A stretch of 33,093 nt of DNA from Gemmiger sp. GTDB lineage: Bacteria > Bacillota > Clostridia > Oscillospirales > Ruminococcaceae. The notes under the pieces were generated by a model. It made no database searches. It was not told the origin of the DNA and was given only the letters and a program-made list of their open reading frames with translations. The DNA is taken from contig JAQUSS010000017.1 of the NCBI GenBank assembly GCA_028710135.1, positions 1 through 33,093 on the forward strand, written 5' to 3'. The translations under genes were made by a program, and so were the position numbers. Of the stretch, positions 8,564 to 15,937 are shown in pieces. Position 1 is the first letter of the stretch. The number at the start of each line of letters is the position of its first letter.

Positions 8564-10314
8564 TGCTGAAAAAATTAAAACAGGCATTCAATGATATTTC
8601 TTTGCGCACCAAGCTGCTGGTGTTGCTGTTTATTGCGGGCATTTTGCCGCTGTTTTTTGCACTGCTGTACAATTTCTATGTTTCCCGTACCCAACTGCTG
8701 AAGCAAGCCTACGAAACACTCGATGCCGGTAACCGCCAGATTGCCACCAACATCGACGACCAATTTTCCTCGGTGCTGCAAACGGCCTCGGTTCTCTCGC
8801 AGGATTTTACGCTGCTGGATGCCATCTCGCGCCGCTACACCACCGATTATGATTATGTAAAAGCCTATCAATACATCGACCATACGTTCTATAACGTGCT
8901 TTCCACCAACACAAAAATCAGCAACCTTTGCGTTTATACCGGCAACCGCACCCTGCCCTCGGATGGGCTGTTTATCTACCATTTGCAGGATGCTGCCGGT
9001 GCTGATTTGGCCTGGCTGCGGGCCGAGCGCCCCGGCGTTCGCAGTGTGGTGTTCCACGGCGTACAGGTTGGGCGCAAAAACGAGAATGTAATCTCCCTGG
9101 GCTGTGTGCTGGGCCTCTATGACCGAGATTACCCCCAGGGCTACCTGGTGATTGATTTGAAGGAGAGCGCACTCTACGCGCTTTATGAAACAGAAGCGCC
9201 CGAAAACACCATCTATGTGGTGGATGACGCGGGCAACATCCAAAGCACGCGGGATAAAACGCTGTTGGCCCAGCCCCTTGCCGCCGTGGCCGGGTTGGAT
9301 GCTATTCCGGAGGAAAGCGGCGTTCACCTGCAACGGGTGGGCGGGCAAAAAGCGTTGGTGGTCGTCAACGATTTACTCAACGGTTGGCGGGTTGTCACGG
9401 TGGCCCCGGTGGCGGCAATCTATGGGCGGGTATCCCAGGCCACCGCCTCCACACTGCTGGTGGGCGGGCTTTGCCTGCTGGTTGCCTTTGTGCTGATTCT
9501 TTACATTTCGCACTATTTTTCATCGCGCTTCCGCCAAATGAACGAGCAGATTGCCCGTATTGAAAATAACGATTTTCAGGTGGCCGCCTACGCGGCCGGC
9601 AAGGATGAAATCGGCCGCTTGCAGGCCGCGCTGGGCAAGATGGCCGCCACGCTGGAGGAAGCCATCAACGAAACCTACATCAAGGAGGTTCAGCGCAAGG
9701 ATGCCGAGCTGACCTTGCTGCAAAGCCAAATCAACCCGCACCTTTTGTACAATTCCCTCGCGGGCATCACCTCGCTGGCCCTGAGCGGGCGCAGCGCCGA
9801 GGTGGTGGATTTCACCCGGCATCTTTCACAGTTTTATAAAACCAGCCTGAACCGGGGCAAGCGGGTTGTGCCCATCCGCGAGGAAATTGAGATTACCAAG
9901 CACTATATTGCCATACAAAACACCCGCTTTCGGGGGATGTTTCATTTTTCCTGGTGCGTGGATCAAACACTTTTGGAGCATTACACCCTCAAGCTGGTGC
10001 TACAGCCCTTTGTGGAAAACATCGTCAACCATGCCGTCAAGGACGATGATGCCCCCCTGGAGGCAAGCGTGACCATTCGGTGGGAGAAAGAAGATATCCT
10101 GTTTGTGCTCAAGGACGAGGGCGCAGGCATCCCGCCGGATAAGCTGGCCCTGCTGCTGGACCCGCAGCACACCACCGGGTATGGGCTAATCAATGTCAAC
10201 GACCGTATCAAGCTACACTACGGCGCCGCGTATGGCGTCACCCTAGAAAGTGTGCTGGGGCAGGGCACCACCGCCACCATCCGCATCCCCGGCAATTCCA
10301 CGGCGGAATCATAA
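8563..10314 (+). CDS. sensor histidine kinase (YesM family)
   Basis: A 583-residue membrane kinase. One helix at about 15-37 and a second at about 295-320 bracket a large extracellular sensor region, probably a double Cache fold. A HAMP segment follows (about 320-375). The His_kinase/LytS-type motif Q-S-Q-I-N-P-H-L-L-Y-N-S-L contains the phospho-acceptor His393. The ATPase part shows L-V-L-Q-P-F-V-E-N, D-E-G-A-G-I-P and G-Y-G-L-I-N-V-N-D-R-I. It overlaps the response-regulator stop by one base (TAATG), so the pair is co-translated, and the GH36 gene follows 19 bases later. Its likely signal is an alpha-galactoside, or a sugar-loaded binding protein outside the cell (inference from context). 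Confidence 0.93.
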   Translation: MLKKLKQAFNDISLRTKLLVLLFIAGILPLFFALLYNFYVSRTQLLKQAYETLDAGNRQIATNIDDQFSSVLQTASVLSQDFTLLDAISRRYTTDYDYVKAYQYIDHTFYNVLSTNTKISNLCVYTGNRTLPSDGLFIYHLQDAAGADLAWLRAERPGVRSVVFHGVQVGRKNENVISLGCVLGLYDRDYPQGYLVIDLKESALYALYETEAPENTIYVVDDAGNIQSTRDKTLLAQPLAAVAGLDAIPEESGVHLQRVGGQKALVVVNDLLNGWRVVTVAPVAAIYGRVSQATASTLLVGGLCLLVAFVLILYISHYFSSRFRQMNEQIARIENNDFQVAAYAAGKDEIGRLQAALGKMAATLEEAINETYIKEVQRKDAELTLLQSQINPHLLYNSLAGITSLALSGRSAEVVDFTRHLSQFYKTSLNRGKRVVPIREEIEITKHYIAIQNTRFRGMFHFSWCVDQTLLEHYTLKLVLQPFVENIVNHAVKDDDAPLEASVTIRWEKEDILFVLKDEGAGIPPDKLALLLDPQHTTGYGLINVNDRIKLHYGAAYGVTLESVLGQGTTATIRIPGNSTAES

Positions 10315-10333
10315 TATAAAAAGGAGTTTTACA

Positions 10334-12547
10334 ATGGCTATTTTAAGCGAAAAACAGGGGCATTTGTTTACCCTCCACACCGCCCATGCCACCTACCAAA
10401 TGCAGGTTGGCCCGCTGGGGTGGCTGCTGCACAACTACGATGGGGCCAAAATCGAAGGGCAAGATTTATCGTATCTCGTTCGCCCGCAGGACCGTGCCTA
10501 CGCCCCCAACCCGGCGGATGCCGGGGGCGACCGCACCCTCTCGCCCGATACATTGCCGATGGAATATTCCACCTTTGGCCTGGGCGATTTCCGGGAAAGC
10601 TGCCTGGATGTGCGCCATGCCGATGGCAGTGTGGGCGTGGATTTGCGCTACAAGGCCCACCGCATCATCCCCGGCAAGCCGGCGCTGGCCGGTCTGCCTG
10701 CTAGCTACGGCACGGCGGGCGAGGTGGACACCCTGGAGATTGATTTGGCCGATACCGCCGGCACCGTGCTGGTCACACTAAGCTACGCGGTTTTTGCCGA
10801 GGATGATGTGATTGCGCGGTCGGCCAAAATCACCAACACGTCCAAAACGCCGGTCACCTTGACCCGTGCGCTCTCGCTCTGCCTGGATTCTCAGCAACCG
10901 GCCGCGCGGGATGTAATGACCTTTTATGGCCGCCACATGGGTGAAAAGCAGGTGGCGCGCACCCCGCTGCGCCACGGCAAAATCCGGGTGGATAGCGTGC
11001 GCGGTGCATCCAGCCCGCAGCAAAGCCCCTTTGTAATCCTGTGTGATGCCGCCGCCACCGAAACGGTGGGGGAATGCAAGGCGTTTTCTTTTGTGTACAG
11101 CGGCAGCTTTTTGGCGCAGGCCGAGCTGGACCAGGCGGAGCAGCTGCGGCTGGTGATGGGCATCCACCCGCAGAATTTCAGCTGGCAGCTTGCCCCGGGG
11201 GAAGCCTTTCAAACGCCCGAAGTTCTCTGCTGTTTCAGTGAATGCGGGTTCGATGCACTCTCCAACCGGCTGCACCGCTTTCAGCTTGCGCACCTGATGC
11301 GGGGCGAATGGCGGAAAAAGCGCTGCCCGGTGCTGGTCAACAACTGGGAGGCCACCTACTTTGATTTTGACGAGGCTAAGCTGCTGAAGCTGGCCAAGGA
11401 GGCCAAAGCGCTGGGCATTGAGATGCTGGTGCTGGACGATGGTTGGTTTGGCCGGCGCAACGATGATACCACCAGCCTGGGCGACTGGTTTGTGAACCGA
11501 GAAAAGCTGCCCGAAGGGATTGCGGGGCTGGGGGCGGCGCTGCACGGCATGGGGATGCAGTTCGGGCTGTGGTTTGAGCCGGAGATGATTTCGCCCGACA
11601 GCGATTTGATGCGCCCCCACCCCGATTGGGCGCTGCGGTTGCCCGGCCGCCCGCTGACAACTAGCCGCGCCCAGTGTGTGCTGGATATGAGCCGCCCGGA
11701 TGTGCAGGACTATTTGTATGACGCCATCCGCGCGGTGGTGGAGGATGGCCAGCTGGATTACATCAAGTGGGATATGAACCGCCACATTGCCGAAAGTTGG
11801 TCGGCCCTGCTGCCGCCGGAGCGCCAGGGCGAGCTGCGCCACCGCTATATGCTGGGCCTTTATGCGCTGCTGGAACGCCTGCTGGCGCGCTTCCCGCATC
11901 TGTTGCTCGAAAGCTGCGCCAGCGGCGGCGGCCGGTTTGATGCCGGTATGCTCTACTACTCGCCGCAAATTTGGGGCAGTGATAACACCGATGCCATTGA
12001 CCGCCTCAAAATCCAGTACGGCAACTCCTTCGCGTTCCCCATCAAAAGCGTGGGCAGCCATGTTTCGGTTTGCCCCAACCACCAAACCGGGCGGGTTACC
12101 CCGTTTGCCACCCGCGCCGCGGTTGCCATGTCGGGCAGCTTTGGGTACGAGATGGATTTGACCACGCTGACGGCGGAGGAAAAGGCCGAGGTGCGCCGCC
12201 AGGTTGAATATTTTAAGGCACACCACGCGCTCTTCCAGCTCGGCAGCTACCACCGCCTGACCAACGCCCAAACGGACGACCGTTTTACCGCGTGGATGTC
12301 CGTCGCGCCAGATAAGCGGCAGGCCATCGTCACCGTGGTGCAACGGTACCCCCTGGCAAACGGGCCCATCCAGTCGGTGCGCCTGCGCGGGCTTGACCCG
12401 GCGCTGACCTACTGCGATGCCGAGGGGCACGCCTTTACCGGCAGCGCCCTGATGAACGCCGGCCTGCTCCTCCCGCCGATAGCGGGGGAGTACGGCACCG
12501 TGCTTTTTGAATTCAACGCGCTTTTTGAACTCGGCGCGGAAAATTAG
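10334..12547 (+). CDS. GH36 alpha-galactosidase
   Basis: A 737-residue retaining alpha-galactosidase of glycoside hydrolase family 36, the full length usual for bacterial enzymes of this group (about 720-745). It removes terminal alpha-1,6-galactose from melibiose, raffinose and stachyose. Visible parts are an N-terminal beta-sandwich (about 1-320), a TIM barrel (about 330-650) with V-L-D-D-G-W-F-G-R-R, the nucleophile Asp480 in Y-I-K-W-D-M-N-R, S-C-A-S-G-G-G-R-F-D, and the acid/base Asp550 in G-S-D-N-T-D-A-I-D-R, and a small C-terminal beta domain. No signal peptide is seen, so it acts in the cytoplasm on imported sugars. The ATG at 10334 follows AAGGAG by 7 bases. It belongs to the two-component operon, and a strong terminator follows. 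Confidence 0.95.
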   Translation: MAILSEKQGHLFTLHTAHATYQMQVGPLGWLLHNYDGAKIEGQDLSYLVRPQDRAYAPNPADAGGDRTLSPDTLPMEYSTFGLGDFRESCLDVRHADGSVGVDLRYKAHRIIPGKPALAGLPASYGTAGEVDTLEIDLADTAGTVLVTLSYAVFAEDDVIARSAKITNTSKTPVTLTRALSLCLDSQQPAARDVMTFYGRHMGEKQVARTPLRHGKIRVDSVRGASSPQQSPFVILCDAAATETVGECKAFSFVYSGSFLAQAELDQAEQLRLVMGIHPQNFSWQLAPGEAFQTPEVLCCFSECGFDALSNRLHRFQLAHLMRGEWRKKRCPVLVNNWEATYFDFDEAKLLKLAKEAKALGIEMLVLDDGWFGRRNDDTTSLGDWFVNREKLPEGIAGLGAALHGMGMQFGLWFEPEMISPDSDLMRPHPDWALRLPGRPLTTSRAQCVLDMSRPDVQDYLYDAIRAVVEDGQLDYIKWDMNRHIAESWSALLPPERQGELRHRYMLGLYALLERLLARFPHLLLESCASGGGRFDAGMLYYSPQIWGSDNTDAIDRLKIQYGNSFAFPIKSVGSHVSVCPNHQTGRVTPFATRAAVAMSGSFGYEMDLTTLTAEEKAEVRRQVEYFKAHHALFQLGSYHRLTNAQTDDRFTAWMSVAPDKRQAIVTVVQRYPLANGPIQSVRLRGLDPALTYCDAEGHAFTGSALMNAGLLLPPIAGEYGTVLFEFNALFELGAEN

Positions 12548-12619
12548 AAATCAAATGATAAAGCAGGCAACACATCCAACCGTAAATCACCCGTAGCGCG
12601 GCCCCATTGCCGCACGGGC

Positions 12620-12657
12620 AACAAAAATCCTCCGGCCTATGCCGGAGGATTTTTGTT
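12620..12657. terminator. bidirectional terminator between GH36 and VOC genes
   Basis: A perfect 17-bp stem, AACAAAAATCCTCCGGC with its complement (12620-12636 and 12641-12657) and a CTAT loop. T runs on both strands suit the two convergent genes, GH36 (plus) and the VOC protein (minus), whose stop codon directly abuts it. Confidence 0.9.
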
Positions 12658-12658
12658 G

Positions 12659-13060
12659 TTAAGAATGGGAAATGCGGCTTGCCGTTTTGGCGCGCTCACT
12701 GCATTTGGTGGGGGAAACCGGCGCTGTCAGCTCAAGGTGGTTGCCCTCGGTATCCTCAAATTCACACACCCAGTTGGCACCAATCTTTTTTAGTGGAAAT
12801 ACCAGGTTTAGCCCAAGTATTTTCTGTTGTAGCTGGCCAACAGTTTCAACCTGAATACTTGGCAGGCAGCTGTTTCCGTAGCGGTGCTTTTCCTGCATCT
12901 TTTCAAATGCAAAAAGGCCCAGCCGAAATCCATGGATATCAAACACGCTATAAATAGCATCCCGAACGGCCGGCGGCCGCTCAAAAAACGCTTGGTAAAA
13001 TTGAACCGCTCGGTTCATATCCCTTACACATAAATAGAGGGATTTGATTTCCATCTTCAT
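12659..13060 (-). CDS. VOC (glyoxalase/bleomycin-resistance fold) family protein
   Basis: A 133-residue protein with the paired beta-alpha-beta-beta-beta repeats of the vicinal-oxygen-chelate superfamily. It begins M-K-M-E-I-K-S-L-Y-L-C-V-R-D-M-N-R-A-V-Q-F-Y and ends with F-E-D-T-E-G-N-H-L-E-L, where the last Glu/His side chains are typical metal ligands. Substrate cannot be read from the sequence; such proteins include lyases, dioxygenases and antibiotic-binding proteins. The ATG at 13058-13060 is chosen because GGGAGGAAGG precedes it; a longer reading to 13150 has no homology-like content. It begins the run of accessory minus-strand genes. Confidence 0.85.
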   Translation of the reverse strand: MKMEIKSLYLCVRDMNRAVQFYQAFFERPPAVRDAIYSVFDIHGFRLGLFAFEKMQEKHRYGNSCLPSIQVETVGQLQQKILGLNLVFPLKKIGANWVCEFEDTEGNHLELTAPVSPTKCSERAKTASRISHS

Positions 13061-13323
13061 AAAACAACCTTCCTCCCATTTTGGTGGGGTGGCATTTTTG
13101 CGTTGGTGCATAAAAAATAAAAAAGTAGTAGAAACGATAGGGGAGGGCACAGGCAGCGGTTATACCGAAGTTTTGGCTTTACCCGCGGGTACGTATCGCG
13201 TGAAGTTTGCCTTAAATAGTTTCCAAAATTGGGTGCTGATTTGAATAGTATGGACGGTAGCGTTTGTCAATTCTATTTCCTACCCAATTCCTGAAAAGGC
13301 ACCGAATTCTTGCATCGTGTCGT

Positions 13324-13569
13324 TCATTCCTTTTTCCTGTGTGCGGTAATAATTGTAAAGCTATAGGCGTTCACCGTTATAACGGAATCCTGCACCGTCA
13401 CATACCAGTTTTTCCCTTTCCGTTCCAGGGTAGCATCCTGCCCTATGATTTTTGATTTGCACCATTCCACAACATCATCTGTATCGAATGACAAATTCTT
13501 TTTTATTCTGGCCACACCCAATTCTGTTGTGTGTACTTTTTCTATATTTCTAATCAGTTCGTTTTCCAT
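13324..13569 (-). CDS. DUF3781 domain protein
   Basis: An 81-residue protein starting M-E-N-E-L-I-R-N-I-E-K-V-H-T-T-E-L-G and containing D-T-D-D-V-V-E-W-C-K and a C-terminal W-Y-V-T-V-Q-D-S-V-I-T-V-N-A-Y-S-F-T-I-I-T-A-H. I recognise this pattern as the DUF3781 family, common in Firmicutes and without known function. The ATG at 13567-13569 has GGGAGG 6 bases upstream; an open frame extends to 13653 without another good start. No signal peptide or membrane helix. Base composition is AT-richer than the sugar genes. Confidence 0.8.
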   Translation of the reverse strand: MENELIRNIEKVHTTELGVARIKKNLSFDTDDVVEWCKSKIIGQDATLERKGKNWYVTVQDSVITVNAYSFTIITAHRKKE

Positions 13570-13652
13570 CGGAAACCTCCCTACAAATTCCAGTTTACCG
13601 CGCTGTTCGTAAAATATAAAGAACCTAATGTGAAATATAGCACGATTTTCCA

Positions 13653-13700
13653 CAAAAAAACAGACCTATTTTTGGCCCAGAGGAAAATAGCTCTGCTTAT
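13653..13700 (-). terminator. terminator after the metallophosphoesterase gene
   Basis: On the minus strand, AGAGCTATTTT pairs with AAAATAGGTCT (one mismatch), followed by seven T. It lies 55 bases after the metallophosphoesterase stop. Its outer 15 bases (13653-13667) are identical to the outer bases of the tRNA-Pro terminator at 15769-15783. Confidence 0.65.
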
Positions 13701-13754
13701 TTGAGTCAATAGTACAAAATAGATGCAGGGAGAGTGGGCTTAAATAATTTGGTT

Positions 13755-14612
13755 TTATATAATCAGCTCCGCTATAGCTTTTTTCCAATATGCTTCAGGA
13801 ATATGAGGCCATTCACAGTATCCAATATCTTGCTTGCATAATGCCATAGCTCTTGCGAGTACTGTACCATGTGCTATTTCACCCGTTCTCAATAGGTTTA
13901 TAGTTACGGCACACCAACCAGGGGCTTTCTCACTTAATCCCGATTGATATAAATCTTCTATCACCTTATCTACGTCATAATCTTGGTTTACAAATGTATA
14001 GTTCCAGTTGCCGTTTCCGCTATCTAATATCAAAAATTGCGCTTTCCCTTTTCCGTGCAAGGATACACCAACAGATCCTGGATTAAGTACCAGTTTCTCC
14101 TTGCGCTCGATTCTCTCTTTAATATGCGTATGTCCACACAAAATAATAGAATTTTGAGTTTGTTCCATAATTGCAAATGTTTTTTGACTATTTGGTAATA
14201 GTTTTTCATTGGCACTGTTTGGAGAACCATGACAGATTGTTATGGTGGGATATCCTGGAAGGTTTATATCATCTACATATGGTAGTCTTTTAAAAAAATC
14301 GATGTCTTTTGTTGTTAAATTTTTATATGTATAATAAAGGGAACCTGTTGTAGAATCTTGTTCCTTCCACCCTGTTTCTCCATTGGCTTGATAATCAATC
14401 CAATAATCCTCCTTATTGCCCCTGACAAAATAACATTCATACGTGTTCTTCAAGTTATAGATTATCTCCATGGTTTTTTGTGGAAAAGCTAATTCACCTA
14501 CATAATCACCCAAAAAGACATATTTTTCTATACCTATATTTTTTGAATAGGCAAGGCATCTTTCTAATGCCACATAATTGCCATGAATATCGGATAATAC
14601 AGCTATCTTCAT
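13755..14612 (-). CDS. metallophosphoesterase (calcineurin-like, YfcE-type)
   Basis: A 285-residue soluble phosphoesterase with a two-metal active site. It starts M-K-I-A-V-L-S-D-I-H-G-N (ligands Asp8 and His10), followed by F-L-G-D-Y-V-G (Asp36), R-G-N-K-E (Asn66), I-C-H-G-S-P and C-G-H-T-H-I. In the GNH[DE] motif the His is replaced by Lys (GNKE), a mild departure that may change catalysis. Substrate is unknown; relatives cleave phosphodiesters, cyclic nucleotides or dinucleoside polyphosphates. ATG 14610-14612 has GGGGGA just upstream; the open frame continues to 14795 but only through a hairpin region. The gene is clearly AT-rich and lies downstream of the methyltransferase. Confidence 0.88.
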   Translation of the reverse strand: MKIAVLSDIHGNYVALERCLAYSKNIGIEKYVFLGDYVGELAFPQKTMEIIYNLKNTYECYFVRGNKEDYWIDYQANGETGWKEQDSTTGSLYYTYKNLTTKDIDFFKRLPYVDDINLPGYPTITICHGSPNSANEKLLPNSQKTFAIMEQTQNSIILCGHTHIKERIERKEKLVLNPGSVGVSLHGKGKAQFLILDSGNGNWNYTFVNQDYDVDKVIEDLYQSGLSEKAPGWCAVTINLLRTGEIAHGTVLARAMALCKQDIGYCEWPHIPEAYWKKAIAELII

Positions 14613-14670
14613 GTTTCCCCCAATTCCAATAAAATATAAATAATTTTTACCCCAATCATAGATAAAAAAC

Positions 14671-14735
14671 AAAAGGGCTGTTGCAGCAAATTTTTGACGT
14701 GAATACGTCAAATGGCATCTGCGATCGACCCTTTT
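14671..14735 (-). terminator. long imperfect hairpin between methyltransferase and metallophosphoesterase genes
   Basis: An outer AAAAGGG/CCCTTTT pairing (14671-14677 with 14729-14735) encloses an imperfect middle and a perfect inner stem, TTGACGT-GAAT-ACGTCAA (14694-14711). It lies 60 bases after the methyltransferase stop. It is probably a terminator or transcript-stabilising hairpin; read on the minus strand, a T-rich stretch follows. Confidence 0.55.
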
Positions 14736-14795
14736 TGTAATGATGATGGAAAATGGCTTTTTGCGGTTACGGAAGATTATGCGCATACTCTCCAA

Positions 14796-15557
14796 TTATT
14801 TTTTCTTTGCGATAAGCAGAAAACGATGTATCCTTCCCTTGACATAACCGCGTTTTTCCAATATATCCTGTGCAACATATAATTCATTCAAGCATTTATC
14901 TACTGTAAATCCAGGGAATTCCCATTCAATGATGTGAGCGAACCATACGAGCGCACCAACATCATAAAAACGAATCGGTCGAAAAGCTTCCTGTGACTGT
15001 AAAATAGTAAAGCCCATTTCCGTGAATTTTTGCAATACCTTGCTTAAGTACAACTCTGGAAATGGGACATCAACATTGCGCAACAGCAAATCAACCAATT
15101 CTCGGTCATTTTCTGCACCGACTTGTTCGGTAATAAAGAAACCGTTTGGCTTTAGCACTCTGTATAATTCTGCAATATTGAAATCTCCGTGGCGGTTGAT
15201 GACGATATCAAAAGAATTTGTGGGGAATGGAAGCGTGCCGCTTGCATTCGCTTCTCTGAACGCAATTCCGAGTGGCTTGATGGTTTCTTGACAAAGCAAG
15301 ACATTGGGCGGATATGCTTCAGTTGCACTGGTTTTACAAAATGGATGATGAAGAGAAAGCAGAAACTCCCCACCGCCAGTATCAAGATCAAGTAAATCAT
15401 GTTCTGGTTTTAGATATTCCCTTACCAACTTTTCATAGTCCCATGGAAGGTCGTTTTCTTCCTCGTATCTTCCGTGAATATGTGAAAAGTCCCAACCGTG
15501 AATATGAGCAACTTTTTCTTCTTCCAACCATTGCTGTTTTAATAGAATTTTATTCAT
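14796..15557 (-). CDS. class I SAM-dependent methyltransferase with attenuator-type leader
   Basis: A 253-residue methyltransferase. The SAM-binding motif I reads L-L-D-L-D-T-G-G-G-E-F-L (about 54-65); motif III/IV lies near F-D-I-V-I-N-R-H-G-D-F, and L-K-P-N-G-F-F-I-T-E-Q matches the post-motif beta strand. The N-terminus (H-I-H-G-W-D-F-S-H-I-H-G-R-Y) is distinctive, and I cannot assign a substrate from it. The start ATG (15555-15557) follows AAGGAG by 8 bases. That ribosome site lies next to, and its GAG within, a stretch complementary to codons 7-10 of an upstream 13-codon leader ORF, so translation is probably inducible by ribosome stalling. That setting suggests an rRNA- or drug-directed methyltransferase giving antibiotic resistance, but this is inference. 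AT-rich compared with the flanking sugar genes. Confidence 0.85.
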   Translation of the reverse strand: MNKILLKQQWLEEEKVAHIHGWDFSHIHGRYEEENDLPWDYEKLVREYLKPEHDLLDLDTGGGEFLLSLHHPFCKTSATEAYPPNVLLCQETIKPLGIAFREANASGTLPFPTNSFDIVINRHGDFNIAELYRVLKPNGFFITEQVGAENDRELVDLLLRNVDVPFPELYLSKVLQKFTEMGFTILQSQEAFRPIRFYDVGALVWFAHIIEWEFPGFTVDKCLNELYVAQDILEKRGYVKGRIHRFLLIAKKK

Positions 15558-15682
15558 GATAACTACTCCTTATCGTATAAATATTATAATGCTTTCGATA
15601 GGGTGCAGTTAACTGATAACATATAAGAATGACATCTCGATACAATCTGCTATCAGATTTACAACTGCACCGAGTAGTTACC
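15558..15682 (-). promoter_or_regulatory. translation-attenuator RNA structure of the methyltransferase gene
   Basis: On the minus-strand transcript three nested pairings can be drawn. P1: GGTAACTACTC (15672-15682, in the leader ORF) with GAGTAGTTATC (15558-15568, the ribosome-site/start region), 11 pairs with one G-U. P2: GGTGCAGTT (15663-15671) with AACTGCACC (15602-15610), 9 perfect pairs directly abutting P1. A small hairpin AATCTG/CAGATT (15644-15659) caps P2. A short TATCG/CGATA pairing (15571-15575 with 15596-15600) completes a three-way junction. A ribosome paused on leader codons 6-8 would melt P1 and expose the start. Confidence 0.72.
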
Positions 15683-15700
15683 TCGCATTAGCCTTGTCAT
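15659..15700 (-). CDS. 13-residue leader peptide MTRLMRGNYSVQL
   Basis: A short ORF (ATG at 15698-15700, TAA at 15659-15661) preceded by a strong ribosome site, AGGGGGTGA, 4 bases before its ATG. It ends about 100 bases before the methyltransferase start. Codons 7-10 (Gly-Asn-Tyr-Ser) are the segment able to sequester the downstream ribosome site. The start M-T-x-x-M-R has the same spacing as the macrolide-sensing leaders of msr/mef and ermD (M-T-A-S-M-R, M-T-H-S-M-R), but the second basic residue of the known R-x-R/K arrest motif is absent here. Role as drug sensor is inferred. Confidence 0.65.
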   Translation of the reverse strand: MTRLMRGNYSVQL

Positions 15701-15769
15701 GCGTTCACCCCCTTTTCATGCCTACGCATTAGATAAATAATCTTACATATAATATAACATAATCTCCGC

Positions 15770-15816
15770 AAAAAAACAGACCTGCTTTCCGATTAAGGAA
15801 AATGCAGGTCTGTTTT
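15770..15816 (-). terminator. terminator after tRNA-Pro
   Basis: A perfect 13-bp stem, AAAACAGACCTGC with its complement (15773-15785 and 15804-15816), extended by TTTCC/GGAAA, with a T tract on the minus strand. It starts 3 bases after the CCA end of tRNA-Pro. Confidence 0.85.
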
Positions 15817-15818
15817 AA

Positions 15819-15894
15819 TGGTCGGAGTGACGGGATTTGAACCCACGGCCTCTTGGTCCCGAACCAAGCGCGCTACCAACTGCGCTACACCCCG
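15819..15894 (-). tRNA. tRNA-Pro (anticodon CGG)
   Basis: A 76-base gene including an encoded CCA (15819-15821). The acceptor stem is CGGGGTG with CACTCCG (one G-T pair), discriminator A. The anticodon loop TTCGGGA lies in a CTTGG/CCAAG stem, giving anticodon CGG for proline codon CCG. The T arm contains the expected GTTCAAATC. It follows tRNA-Gln on the same strand, with a terminator hairpin between them. Confidence 0.95.
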
Positions 15895-15901
15895 ATAAGA
15901 T

Positions 15902-15930
15902 AAAAAAACGCAGCAGCATCTGCTGCTGCG
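15902..15930 (-). terminator. terminator after tRNA-Gln
   Basis: CGCAGCAGC and GCTGCTGCG form a 9-bp stem with an AGAT-type loop (15909-15930), followed on the minus strand by seven T (15902-15908). A T run also exists on the plus strand. It separates the two tRNA genes into different transcripts. Confidence 0.85.
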
Positions 15931-15937
15931 CTTTTTA

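Noticed and set aside
10778-12430. Minus-strand open frame of 550 codons inside the GH36 gene
   Set aside because: Antisense shadow; the plus strand encodes a complete GH36 enzyme with its catalytic residues.
13061-15819. Integrative element with integrase at the tRNA genes
   Set aside because: No integrase, recombinase or transposase frame is present, and the repeat does not match the tRNA 3' end.
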